From: Setaria digitata
Lineage: Eukaryota > Nematoda > Chromadorea > Rhabditida > Setariidae
Length of the DNA stretch: 64,000 bases
NCBI GenBank assembly: GCA_003640385.1
Contig: RCAB01000015.1
Span: forward strand, 62,001 to 126,000
Direction: 5' to 3'
The notes below the pieces were generated by a model. The model was not told the origin of the DNA. It was given only the letters and a program-made list of their open reading frames with translations, and made no database searches. Positions 46,579 to 59,831 of the stretch are shown piece by piece. Each line of letters begins with the position of its first letter. The stretch's first letter is position 1. A program made the translations under genes and the position numbers.

Positions 46579-49500
46579 TTGCTAAGAGACTTGAATCGAC
46601 TTTTTAAACTTTCCCGAACATTCTAGGGAAAATCCATTTTTACATTGAAGAGAAAAGTCATTGAATGGGAGTCATTTTTTCAGTTTTTATGTTTTTTACT
46701 GCTGCTTAGCCAGAATTTAACATGTTTTTTCGAAAGTGCTCTCTTCGCTCTCCATAATGGCGGCGAAAGTTTCTGCAAATATGAGGCAGAGACTCTGGAA
46801 TTCTTAGATCTCTGCTCGTTTCCAGTGCTTCTGGAGAATCAAAATGCCAACACCTGAAAAGTCATTTGAACGATAAACGAAAATTGAGATTGTGATGTTT
46901 ATTTATCTGTTGCAAAGTAGTTGTTGCGCTACCTTCATCTGCTGTTTCCATCGCCGATTTTCTGGTCTCAATGCCAGTAAGAACATGAGAAGTATTCGAG
47001 GCTAAATCTATCAGTCCTTATTGATATTTAGCACGAGAAGCATTGAGTCCTTTCCGCTCGCTGATCATTTGTTTGCCTATTGAGGATGTTGTATGTCTCC
47101 CCACCGCTTTTATACATCGATGTATCCATTGTCCACATTTTATGCAGTATTGCTTTATCATATACATTTGAAGTTAATGTAATGAAGAGTAAGAGGTAGG
47201 CAATCACTACTGAGGAGGACGAAGATTGTGGTAATGCTAAATGCTAACTACTGCCACTACTACTATTAATGCTGGTGCTACTATTGCTCTTACCGCCCTA
47301 GCTATTGGCTCTCCAAACCAAAGCTTATAAAAGGGCCTCAAAAGCTTCATCGAACATTAAAGATGCAGAAGCAATGGAGAAGAAAAGCAAAGGGGATTTT
47401 GGACTACTTTTCAAGACATATATGTGACAGCGGTCGCTACTTGTCCGAATAGACGCTTTCCTGGTTGGAAGCTTCCATGACTCTATGAATGGAAAACCTT
47501 AGAAGATATGAATATATATCCTGATAGTACAGGAATGTATGTATTTCTCTATCAACTTTTGACACTTCCTGTTTCTCACCATGTAAATAATGTCTATAAA
47601 TATGTATTTCTTATGCGTATATGTAGTTGCGAAATGGATGGACATACTGAGAGGCGGAAAGTTGTTAATAAAGTATGCCGTATCCACAAATGATAACAGA
47701 GCAGTTGATTTCCGGAGTTGTTGCGGGAAAAGACAGATGTGCTGTTGCAGGCTGTACTTACAGCTACTCAAATCCTGAGTTATTTCTGACTGGATCTGTT
47801 GCATTAAAGAACTGGATCTATGACACTGCTGTTTTATTAACAGAGGGGATGTATGCTACTGTCACGATAAAATCATATAGATGATTTTTCGCTCGGTGTA
47901 CGCGACTAATCAGCAGCAGCTTCTCAGTAGTCGAGTTTTGGGGTAGTTTTTTCATTCGAAGTAAAATTCAAGAAATCGCGTGCTGCAGGTAAGTATTTGA
48001 ATTGATAGTTTCAAAGAGCGTGCCACTCAGAGATGAATAAGTTTACCTGCGGAAGAGTGGTGGTTATTGAGTGTGCTGTAAGTAAGTCGCAGTTATGTGG
48101 CCGAAAGCTTTTAAAAGTTTGAGAGACATAGTTGTTGGTCGTTTATCCAGCATCAGATGAGAAGAAGGAATGGAATGATTCCGTGCCAGCCATCTTTGGA
48201 TGCTCTTCATTACATCTGCATCGACTCCGCCATCCAAACGTACAACGTACAGGTGGCAGTCACATCTCTCTCTGTCAGTATCATTTACTCTTTCCTTCCC
48301 TGCCTCTCTCTCTCCTCTCTCTGCTCATCTACAATAAATGTCCAAAATTTTTAGAAACATTCTGAATGACTAGTAGATTTGCTTTAATTTGCTGCTGGTT
48401 GCAGTGTCTGTGACGGTAAGTGAGCAGGTGGTGCTACCTCCTCACCACATTCTCCTTGTCAAGGTCCAAATCTCGCTGAATGTAAACTGATGTTTGCGTG
48501 TGTCTGTGTATAATTTAAGCCATATTGATATTATTTATGCGCTCTTACTGGCGTGCTCTATCAAAATTAGACGATGATGCTGATGTCGAGGTTAAATTTG
48601 AGCTGCTCTGCTGCTGCTCTGCTGCTATCTTTTGAATGTGTATTCTGTGAATGTGAATGCCGTGCCGTGGTTGCGTTGATGTCTTCATTGCTTAAGTTTT
48701 CCATAAATTATCTATCACTACCATTGCATTCATCAAGTAACTAATGTGTATCCTGAAACTTCCAGAAATGTGCAGTACAATTAATGCTGCCATCTCGCTC
48801 TATGCTGTTCCTGTGGTTTAGTCTAAGTTGGCTAATTTCTGGTCAGAAATCCACAAACCAATCAGTTGCTTGTAGTGTGTTCATTTCGAGAGAGCTTTGC
48901 ATGACCTTTTCAGATGGTATTTTTAAGTTGACTTAGAACATTTCCTCAGTAGAGTAATTTCGCTTGCATATCACTGTCGAGACAAACATATCGCTTTGCA
49001 CTTACCCTGACATTGAAATGTTTTCCCTTTTTAATAGCTAAATTTCCTTTTGGAATGTCCATTGGATACCTTTTTGTTGCCAATACGTTGAGAATTTAGG
49101 GAAAATGCTTCCGTTATCCACGTGTGCGGGTATCAAAGTTCGCAACCCTGAGCTATCTTTCATTATCGCTGTTCCATCTAAAACTTTTGTTTACTTCCTA
49201 CTCTATGCTATTTCTCCACTTTTCGTCTCACTTTTAAAGTGACAGTATCTTATAGATATATAAAATGGTTCTGGAATTTTCCGTCTCCTAATTGTTCTTT
49301 ACTCCTAGATCTAGTCATTCAAACTAAAATTACCCTTATCGTACCTAGTTGACAATAGATATATTAGTGGCAAAAAAGGAATAAAAACCTATTTTTTTTA
49401 GCCAGGTTATGATTGAAAAACTTTTTCATTCCCTTAAACTAAATGAAAATTAAGTAAAGAGAAAAGCAGAGGTCATATGAAGATATTGTCCTGCGAATTT

Positions 49501-49826
49501 TCGTTCCAGATACTCTCCATTTTAAGGAATTGGTAACCACTTCGTAGGACGATTACCTTTTTCAGACGGTCAGTGGAAGATGCTACATATGTATCTTTTA
49601 CACTGATCTAAATCTATCCCATCTGCTCTAATGGATTGTAAAAACGATATACTTGGAGTGCAGGATATGACTATCATCATATAAATATTGAGCTATTTTT
49701 GTATTTTCGCTGTCCTTTTTAGCGATAATATGCTTTAGCACTTTTCTTTATCTCTTTTCTTTCCTAAATAATTTTAAAAAGAATTTCGATGGTCGTTATA
49801 CGTCTAAAATTTCGAAAGCAAAAGTA

Positions 49827-49836
49827 CTCTTTTCAG
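49827..49836 (+). promoter_or_regulatory. Probable SL trans-splice acceptor of BAZ2
   Basis: CTCTTTTCAG fits the nematode TTTTCAG consensus and leaves only GAA before the ATG at 49840, the short leader typical of SL1-spliced messages. A cis acceptor for an upstream exon remains possible, since the frame is open across GAA. Confidence 0.6.
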
Positions 49837-49839
49837 GAA

Positions 49840-52800
49840 ATGGGTGATCAGGCGCAACAAAATTTTCTGGCCTTACTAGCTGCGCAAGCTGCCACACAAA
49901 GCAATATGCCCATGGGTTTACTTTTTCCAAATTTGAATTTTGGCATGACAAATTCAGTCGATATGATGTTTTGGAATATGGCGCAGCTATCGCAACCAAA
50001 TTTATTGCTGCAGCAACAACAACAACCACAAGAATCATTTGAAGAAGTATTGAGGAGGATGGCTACTGCAGGTGCAAGATCAACTAATATCGTTGGTGGT
50101 AAGTCATCCTATGATTGTAACTAGAGGAATGAACGTTTGGATGCAAGATCTTTTTGATCAGTTGAAGTGAATAAATTCCGAAGATAGTCATCGTTTTTGT
50201 CAAAGTTTAAAACTTTTAGAAGGTTCCAGTCATTACGTTTTGGATTTTGATTAAATGAATTAACTATATATACTGCAGAAGTCTGCAGTTGTACTTTTTT
50301 TCTCAGGTAGACAACAAACAAATCGCGACACTGATGCTGCAGATAACAGTGAAACATTACCGCGAGTAACTGGACATTTTGTTTCGGACATAGCTTCTAC
50401 GTCTGCTTCTTCAGCAAACATTGGTATACCCACTTCCATTCCGGATTCACCAGTGAAAGGTTTGGAACCAGGAGAAATACCGAAGCGAAGGTAATACTTG
50501 TTCAAAATTTCAGAAATTATGTTTATTTTATGGCTTACATACAAATGTTAGCACCAAAAAAAAATGCATCTCAAAAGTAAAAATGAGTGAATTTTAAATT
50601 CGCTTTTTTATTTGCTGCAAATCGGTTTATCAAAGTAGTGCCTAAATATGAATTAAAAATTTTCCAACACGAGAATTTGCTGCTTCTATTTTTGTAGGGA
50701 TGGCAACAGGACAAGAAATGGTATGTCTTCGCAGCTGTCACCTTCGTCATCATCATCATCGTCAACTGGCGGCGTTTCTTTGAACTCGAACCTTTTAGAA
50801 GCATCAGCACGCTGCTATGCTGCACTTGCAGCCACAGCTTCACAACAACAGCAGCAGCATAGTGAACTTATTGCTGCTGTATTACAAAGTGCTGCAAATT
50901 ATGAGAGGGCTAGAGCTCGTGCTGCAGCTGCTAACACTGTTACTTCTGGTTGTCCCAGCGGTAGCGGTAGTAGTACTCATACTCTAAAGAGAAGTGCAGC
51001 AACACATCAGCATTCTACTGGTAGTTTGAGGCAAGTTGCATTTTAGCGTAGCATAGAATCCTCATATTTGTTAGAAATTTGGTAGTTTTTTTTTTCACGG
51101 AACATTTGAAATATCCTCTTACTCAGTCTAGTCAAGAAAATGGGACTTTAATAATTGCTACCAACTTTTCTTACAGTATCCAACGAAAAGAAGACAATCA
51201 TCGATCGTGTACAATGTCTTCGAAAGTTTCATCTCATGAATCGTTGCTAACAACACCGTCATCAACTAGGATCACCGATTCACCACTAGATTTATCATTT
51301 CACAAACCGAGAAATGGTACGACAGGGGAACGCAGTCGTATTTTTAGTGAACCTGCTAGTGGTACAGATTCCGATGGTTCAAGAAAGCGTGCACAAGCTG
51401 ATGCGTCTTTGATACGAATACCATTGAAATCTGGGTTCATTTTGTTTTAGCTTTCATGTTATACGACTTTATAATTTATTTTGTTATTCACTTTTCACAA
51501 GCGATAATAAGCAAGAAAGTTGCAGTTTCGGTTACCATTTGCAACGTATAGGAGAGTTATTATCCTCTATATCATTTTAAATCTCCCATGATGTTAGTTG
51601 TGCGAATTCATCATTTGGAAACTGATCTTTCCAGTAAAGAAGTGTGAACTCATATTATCATACTCACAAAACATGAAGTATTTTGAACAACGAAATTTAG
51701 TTATCAAAAGTCCCTGAAATTAAATAGCTGTACACAGTTAGTTTTGTTCGACAATAATGAGATGGATCTTCGTTTTACCCTACTTTAAATTAACAATTTA
51801 ATATATCTTATTTTTAATTTATACAGTTTGATTTTTTTTTAGCTGGCGACGTCAGACCTGTATTAGAACAATTAGTGCCAGTGGAGTTCGAGGTGATGTT
51901 ATTTACTATGCACCATGTGGAAAAAAACTTGGTTCTTATGCTGAAGTAACTCGGGTATGTATTTGAAATAAATATTTTCTTTAATGTAAACTCACATGTG
52001 ATCACGATTAATTTTTTCCATCTACAAGTAACTAAAGAAAACCTTTATAAGTAAAAAATAAAAATGAGAAATTGTTGCAGATTTCTCATTCTTCTCATGT
52101 CCTTTTTCAGTACTTAACAAAGAAGAATATCAAGGATATTGGCAGAGAAAATTTCAGCTTCAGTTGTAAAGTAATTGTTGGTGAGTACATCCTATTCAAA
52201 GATGATGAAGACGGTTCAAAGGTAAGGTATAATTCTGTATGTTTGATTTTCTTATTCAGCTTTCTGATTCGGCAATTAACTTTTTTTTTTTTTTATGAAC
52301 ACTTGCCTCTCCACTCATTTTTTCTTCTACTCATTAGTAATTTTCGTAATTGTAGACTGACATTATGAGTGACTTTTGTTGTTTTTAGGTTCCTGATAGA
52401 GTATCGGAAGAAAGAATTCTAGCAGAAATCGCTAACTGTTCTGCTACCAATACTGTTCGTAGAACATCTGGCACTCATATAAAAGCAGCTCTTACCTCCG
52501 GATCAACCGATACTTCTGGTATCGCTAGTAAGTTTAAATTTTCACTTTAATTGTTTTTCCCATCAATTTCAATTCAACAGATGTAAAATAACTGGTGTAT
52601 GTAGTAGAGAGCTATAAAGACTGAAATAGTGTTTCGGGCATTTGTGGCTTTGTCTCATTATCATAACCGCTGGGAATAGAGCAGTGAACGTTCCTTATGC
52701 GCGTGCGTGATACTCTCAGTTGGTTTAAAAAAAAAAAAAAAAAATTATGTAGAGAGTCACATAATTATCTAAGGGAAAATCGAACATAGTAAGTTTGAAA

Positions 52801-55800
52801 TTCTAATGCATTTTATCTCAAGTTCTTGCCGTTCCTTCAAAAATTTACTGCAGCTCCATCTGCTGACAAGAACATAATGAAGTTAACGGAAGATAACGCG
52901 CTGAAACAATTGCATCGGCAGCTATTAAGACGTCAGGGAGAGCAGCAAATGTATGCACAGCTCTTACTTACCTTTGTGAGTTTCTTTTAAAACTGTAGTT
53001 TTTTAACCTCTAGTTTTTAACCTCTAGTATGCTGTCTTCTCTGGACTGAGATTTTTAAAAGAGGGGATTTTAATCTGGATAAGGTCCCATGAGAGTTAAT
53101 TTGGGGCTGATGAAAGCATTTTATACTTTCCTGATAAGTGGCTCGGTTACTAGAGGTTCGAATGATCCGAAGATGCACTGCTTTGAATAGTTAGGACAGC
53201 TTCAAAGGTCTAACAATAAATACCGGAGAGGGAATTTCAATTTATTTTAGGAAAATTGTTTTGGATATTTGTTGCATCGCTTGATTGTTCTGTTCAGTTA
53301 AATGCTTTTTTCTTGATTTTTTCCTTTAACTGCTATTTGGCCAAACTTTTTTTTGTTGTTGTTAGGGCCAACATGTGCAACAGCAACAGCAGCGTCAGTT
53401 TCATCATCATCATCATCATCACCAGCAGCAACAACAACAGCAGCAGCAGCAGCAGCAAAAACATCAAAAACACCAGTCTTCTGTAATTACAACAGAAGGG
53501 AAACCCTCTGTTGAAGCGGAACCGGAAATTAAGAAACCTAAGGTTCACTTCTTTTATTTCATTTTATCCTCGTTTCTGTATCAATCATATCAGATTATTT
53601 TGTTTCCATTCCAACAATCATTCTAATGTCTCATGAGTTTAGATAGACCAGCTTTTGTCAACAGCACCATTGCACGCAACACCATCAATGATTCCAGTTA
53701 CAACTCCCTCTGTCTGTATTACTCCTGCTAACGTTATTTCTTCTCATACTGTTACCACTGCTACTACTGCTACTGTTGCCACGTCCACTGCTCCAGCTTT
53801 AGAAGCGAAAATGTCAAAACCAGAGCTTAGCGAAGAAGAAAAACAAGAAGAACGTCTGAAAGCGCTTCGATTACCGACGGATGACCTTTTGATCGAGGAA
53901 GCACGAGTATGTTTTTTTTTTTTTATTTGGTCTGAACGTACAAAACTTTAAAATAATATGTGCTAATGCTTAACATCGCGGAATTATAATTTAATCATGT
54001 TAATTTTTATCCTATTTTCTGATTTTAGAAATTACCAACGCTCGATTCTATCAAAAATCTCAGTATTACTGCATCAACATTTGCGAATGTTTTGATGGTT
54101 GACGAATTTATACATAATTTCGGTCATGTTTTGAAAATTGGTAAGTGATTATGCATTTATCAAATTTCCACTCCTCCGAGTTAAGTCACTTTGTGAAATT
54201 TTACTCTTCCAGTGCATGCTACGCAAAAATTTAACCAATTCCTTATTTGTTTATCATTTATTTGAGCTAATGAATTTGATAAAATTTTAAGATTTAAATG
54301 CAATACCGACGCTTAACGAGTTCGTAGCAGGCCTACAAAATCATCCGCAGTATCTCAAAGGTTTTCTGCTACTTACTAAAGTTTTGCTCCAACTAGTTCT
54401 CGAATATCCTGGATTGCCATCCGGAATTGCCGGACGAACTCCTCTCGGACAAGCACTTAAAGATGTGGGTGTCCATCGAGAGAATTATTCGGAACTGCTG
54501 AGGATGTTCCTCTTGTCACGGGATGAAGAAGGAAAGAAGGTATTGCGGTTTATATTTTAGTTTATATCGCAATTGTTTTTAGCCTTTCAATTATTCTAAA
54601 TTTACTAGCAAAAATAATAGATCCGGATCGATTGACGATTGAAAGAACGAAACGATCGATTGAAAAGCATAGACTGTGAATTATATGTTTCAGTTTTAGA
54701 GACTTGAATGAATTAAAAACTCGAAATTATTTCAAGAAGTAATTCTAGCTTGGTGCGAGATTGCAATGTTGTTCGTTCGAGTGCTTAGATCCAGAATCAA
54801 AAGCTGCTATCTTAGCTTTTCTTTGTAACGAATTATTATATTGCCGTAACGTCGTCCGTGATATTGAATCAAATATGGAAGAAATGACGCGTTTGAAAGG
54901 TGAAAAATGGCTTCGTGAGGGCAAATCACGTGCTTTACGAGCAGTGCAGACGCGAAAACGAGCAGCACTAAGACGAGTTCGTTCAAATTTTTCAAACTAT
55001 TTCACATTTATATATACATATCCTTTTTACCACTGTCAGCGTACTCACCATTCTGTCTCAAAGTGCTTTATATTGCGAAATAAAAATATGGGTTCAATGC
55101 AATGCAAGTATCAAATTTTACGAAAACACCTATTTAGCTTTGTTAAATGTTGGGTTTTTGCAGTTAAACAGCATCGAATCATTTCGGAGGATATGTTTGT
55201 GTAACTTGATTTGCTTGAAAACTCATCCTCAAAGTATTTCTGCGAAACACAAAAAAAAAAAACATTCTGAATTGCAGCTGAGGCATGACATCAGAGATGA
55301 TGATGCCTCTTCCAGTCGAGCTGCTACTCCTGGTTCAGAGCCTTCAGATGTTTCCGAAGAAGTGGAACCAACACTACAGCCATCGCGACTGAAAGCACTT
55401 ACGCCAGGACTTGGGCAGTGCGACGTTTTAACTGAAGAGGTGAGAATTGGATGTTTCTTAGTCTTTTTTTTTTGAATAATTTTATTAAGGAATTGCATTT
55501 CAGCAAAATACATACATTCCTGCTTGATATATGTCTTTGTATGTTTAAACCATTTTTTAATTTCCGCTCGACATTCCTCCAAGTCAGTAATATTAAAAGT
55601 CAATAAAATGACCATTTAAAAACTCCNTCTGCTTGATATATGTCTTTGTATGTTTAAACCATTTTTTAATTTCCACTCGAGATTCCTCCAAGTCAGTAAT
55701 ATTAAAAGTCAATAAAATGACCATTTAAAAACTCCAGGAGGAAGCAATGACCGTTGATGAGTTGGAAGAATATATAGGAAAGCTTAATAATGAGGCAGAA

Positions 55801-58800
55801 GAGCTTCGTGAAAGGCATAACACATTGATCAATCGTGTGCGCATTCAACCTATTGGGCAGGTATGATGAAAAGAGAGTGATTTTTTTTTTTTTTTTTTCT
55901 TTTAAATTTCAAAGGAGCAAAGAACAAAACGCTGGTCACTGTGGTAAAAGTATAACGTTTAAGTTTAAAATCGTATAATAGAGATTAGAGACTTTTTTTC
56001 CGTTTTTTTATGCGCAAGTAAAGTGTATATTTTTATTCTTTGGAAGTAATGTCATTTTAAGTTGTGGAGGAATATATTTGATATTTGCCTAGTTTTCAAA
56101 TCGATTTATTTTGCCGTTTTAATGATTTGTCTTTGTGAGGAATTATAAAATGTTTTTTTTTTTTTTTTTTTTTTTTTTCTGTTGCTTGTAGGATCGTTTT
56201 CATCGCTTCTACTGGGTTTTACCGCGTCTTGGTGTACCTTTGGTGGAAAGCATTGCTTCATCTGGTCTTCATAATCCAGCTGTTAATGTAGATATCACTT
56301 GTCGACAAGATCCGCCATCCATTGCTGGTCATTAGTTATCTGTTTTAATTCAGATTAATGTTCGGCTTGTAATTGCATGTTTTGAATGGAATAAACCCAA
56401 ACTAAACTTTTATGTTTTATAGAAGATCCGCAAAATTTCGTCGATCCAGATGTTATTGCTTGTTTGGAAGATATTTTAGACGCTTTATGTGGTAATGAAG
56501 AGCGTCCAGATAGGAGAAAGAAAGGTATGTTTAAACCCATATTGTCAGGCTGACCTTTTGGAATTGGAGTCCATTCTTATTTTATCCCCTGCGGTTTAAG
56601 TTCCTTTTCTTTTTTCTTTTTTTTTTTATTTTTTTGTAGTGCGCCTACGTAGGCTGGATAACAAATGCAAGCGTGGTTGGTGGATGATATCAAATGCTAA
56701 ACTGATGGAGCAACTGCGAGGTGCATTTCACGGTCGAGGTATACGAGAGCGGGTGTTACATCGTTTGCTAATTAAAGACAATTTTACGTTCAATCCAAGC
56801 ATTCATTGTAAGTTGGATTATTTTATGGTAGGAGTTTTAATAGGAAGTTTTCCGTAAAATTTTTATAAAATAGTCGGTTTCTTCAAAAGATATTTATATT
56901 TTATTTTCGATAAGTATTGATAAGGAAAATATTTCCTCTTTGTCATTCTTATCCTTTATTTTGTTTTTGTTACTGAGTTTTACAAATTTGAAGTCACTAC
57001 ATTTCAGTAAAGCTGGAGTGTGTTAATCGACCATTAACAAATACTGAAATCAACAAAGCTATGATAGCTCGACTTGGCACCCTCATTTCATCATTCGAGC
57101 AGAAAGTTGTGGCTGCCAATGTCCATTGTCGAGTCAGTTTTTTGCTTAATTTTCTAAAGCACCGAGATTTCATTACTTCAACAGATTCGAAGCATTTGTC
57201 CAAAAAAGTCTTTCAAGTTCTTTCAGCCAATGTTTCCAAATGGAGATAACCGGGACGATGATACGGAAAGTGAAGATAGTCTAGATGCGTGGACCCTGGA
57301 CGATGGTTATGAATTGACTGATGAAATAAAAGTTGAAGAGCGTCCGTTAATCGAATGGGATGATTTCAAAGCGTTGAAAATGCGGCTTTTGGAAATTGAG
57401 AAAAGCATTGAGCGTCGATATTTGCTTCATCGTTACTATGCAGGGTATAAATTTTTTCTTTTTTAATGGCCTTTGTCGATGTTTATTGCTGGTCGACGGG
57501 AAAGTACTAAAGATATTCGATTGGTATAGATATAGTTGAGGTAGGATATGTTTATGTCTATCACTTATGTCTGCTTTCGATTTAACACTTCTCACATTTT
57601 CTAGCCCTCTTGCTGATAATTCACTTGGATATCATTAAAAGTACCTTATTTACTATTTTGTTTGTGTGTTCAACATATTTTGTGGTTTAATTATTTTTTT
57701 TAATCTGTTCATGCTAATCTTCTATCGCAGGATTTACTTTTAAACTTCAGGTCTACAATACCCGCAGAGAAGATCTTACGCACTCAGCAGCAAAATGATC
57801 AAAATGGTAATAGTGCAGAAGCAAGTAACGTTATTGATGTTAGTGAAACTCAGTCAGAAGTAAATGATTCGGCTAATTCGAGTTGTCCGTTTGATGGTGC
57901 TGCTATTGTAGTTGATGAAAGTGGCAATACTGAACTATTGCAGCGTTGGCGTGACTACGTACACAAGGCTATGACTGGTGGACAGATTATGTTCGCGTTA
58001 CAGGTTAGTTATAAATAAATATTACTGTCGAAACAAGGTATTATTTTTTCGCATCGGTTATTTTTTCTCAAATACTTAATTTTGATTCATTAATTATTTT
58101 TTGTTGATTCTCATGATATTTATTTATGAAAACAAAAGATGCAGGCAATGATTGGTTATTTAGTTGTTGAGAGAAGTTGGATTATTGCTTCTTGATGATG
58201 TAATTTGGATGCGTAGTAAATTATGGTGTTTAAGTAAATTTTAGGCTTTGGATTCAGCTATCGCTTGGGAAAAGTCAATAATGAAAGCAAGTTGTCAGAT
58301 TTGTCGGACAAGTGAAAATGAAAGTCAACTATTACTCTGTGATGCTTGTGATATGGGTTACCATATGTATTGTTTCCGTGTAAGTTATGGAGCTTTTGAG
58401 ACGTAGAATTTCAAAAAGTTAAGAAGTATGGAAAGCACCAGGATGTGAAAGGTCTCACCCTGCGCATTTTCAGCCACGAATAGCTGCTGTCCCAGATGGT
58501 GAGTGGTACTGTCCTTTATGTGTGCAGCGAGCCTGTCGTAAAGTGCTTTGTCTTCTTTGTGCAAAATGGAATCGTCCAAATTCGCAACCTATGGAACCGA
58601 TTATTGTATGTTCGAAGTGTTACAATGGCTACCATGCTTCCTGTTTCGATCGCTCACCCACACTTAATGATCCCAAACAGTGGACCTGCCCAGGGTGCCT
58701 TAATGTAAGTTCTTACTTATTTCATTATTTATTCGTCGAATTTTTTTGCGCAACCTTTTTGTGTTTGTGAGGTAAGTAGGAGATGAAAATATAAAGGCTC

Positions 58801-59831
58801 TGAATAACTTCTTTTTCAATATCCTACTTAATTTGAAAAAGAATCTCTCGTTTCGACTCTAGGTATATATAAATCACTAATTTTCATTGTATTTAATTGT
58901 TTAGTTTCATTTCTAGGCCGATGGTTTCTCTACGGAGCTCGCAAATTCGCTTCTAAATGGAGATGTAGAAATAGCGCTCGCTCAACAGGTTGGCCAGGAA
59001 AAACAAAATAGTTCCCTGCAAGAGGATGCAAGCGGACGTCAAGAAGCTCCGCGACATAGGCGAAGAATGACACCAGCTGACTATGACTTCCCTCTAGATA
59101 TGATGAAAAACCTTTTTAAGTGCGTTTAAATTTTTCCACCCGATTCAGCCGTCAGCCTGGATCGCATTTGTCAGGCAATTGTAATGAGACAAATACTTCC
59201 TAGCTAGATTTGGTCATAAATATGGGTTTTAAGTTGGAATTTCTTGCCAGTACTTTTTCGTGTTTGGAGACGATATTTATGTTTCCAAAAATGTTGGAAT
59301 TGTAGCACAATGTTGGACGAGTTGTGGGCAAGACCTGAATCAGGACCGTTCCAGTATCCTGTTGACACCAAAGAAGTACCGTTTTATAAAAAGGTTATCA
59401 AAAGACCAATGGATTTGAATCAAATACGGATGAATGTGGAAAATAACAAGTTAGTTTTCCGATTTTTATCCGGCAGGCTTTGACTTGTATATTTTTGCTA
59501 TAAAATGAATGGAATCAGTAAGGGTAATGGTTTAGAAAGATGTGGTATTTCCTTTTGAAATGTGCGGTGTTTTCCTCCTAATTTTAGATACCCTACGCAA
59601 GAGAGTTTTATCGAAGACTTGGAGCAAATTTTCGAAAATTGTCGAACTTTTAATGAGGACGAATCCCCTATTGGTCAGTCTGGAGTAACACTACATAAAT
59701 TTTATCTAAAGCGTTGGAAGCAGTTGCGATATAATTATTCGAAACGTTTAAAGCGTCTGAAAAATCCGCGTCTAGTGCATTCGACAACACTGTTGTCGTC
59801 ATCATCACCAGCGACGAACCAGCAAGAATAA
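49840..59831 (+). CDS. baz-2: BAZ2/BAZ-2 chromatin remodelling subunit
   Basis: Twenty-six exons join in one phase to about 1596 residues. Exon starts: 49840, 50307, 50698, 51177, 51843, 52111, 52389, 52854, 53366, 53643, about 54030, 54292, 54749, 55278, 55738, 56192, 56423, 56640, 57008, 57227, 57751, 58245, 58474, 58917, 59306 and 59588-59831. Domains in order: Gln/Ala/Ser-rich N-terminus; TAM/MBD at about 345-420 ([35 protein letters not shown]); His and Gln runs at about 507-536; DDT at about 655-715 ([19 protein letters not shown]); WHIM motif ([14 protein letters not shown]) at 945; PHD finger 1295-1339; a second C4HC3 finger 1349-1398; bromodomain about 1469-1565 ([32 protein letters not shown]). 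This order is that of BAZ2A/B, which pair with ISWI ATPases in the nucleus; C. elegans BAZ-2 is reported to affect ageing. Exon 3 ends in a GC donor (AG|GCAAGT). The second PHD finger is unusual against human BAZ2, which I recall having one. Confidence 0.96.
53375..53458 (+). repeat. CAG/CAT trinucleotide repeats inside BAZ2
   Basis: In-frame CAG/CAA and CAT/CAC runs encode poly-Gln, seven His and again poly-Gln in exon 9. The mix of CAG with CAA interrupts the repeat. The antisense reading gives a false poly-Leu open frame. Confidence 0.95.
55520..55735. repeat. Duplicated flanks of a one-base gap (BAZ2 intron)
   Basis: Copies 55520-55626 and 55629-55735, 107 bases each, differ at two bases and surround a single N at 55627. 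The second copy ends just before the acceptor of the exon at 55738. Best read as unmerged contig ends; coding sequence is not affected. Confidence 0.9.
56153..56178 (+). repeat. Poly-T tract before a BAZ2 acceptor
   Basis: About 26 T in a row, 13 bases upstream of the acceptor of the WHIM exon at 56192. It extends the polypyrimidine tract; its length is likely variable or misread. Confidence 0.85.

Larger units (their letters stand above)
42910..49826. other. Gene-free stretch upstream of BAZ2
   Basis: No gene is recognised in about 7 kb. It holds a GATGTTGATGGTGATGG-type repeat, a short TG run and CTG-rich sequence near 48.6 kb. The T-rich plus strand resembles a sense-strand intron, so part may be a long outron or 5' intron of the BAZ2 gene. 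Confidence 0.4.

Noticed and set aside
53333..53548. Poly-Leu/poly-Met minus-strand frame
   Set aside because: It is the antisense of the poly-Gln/poly-His exon of BAZ2.
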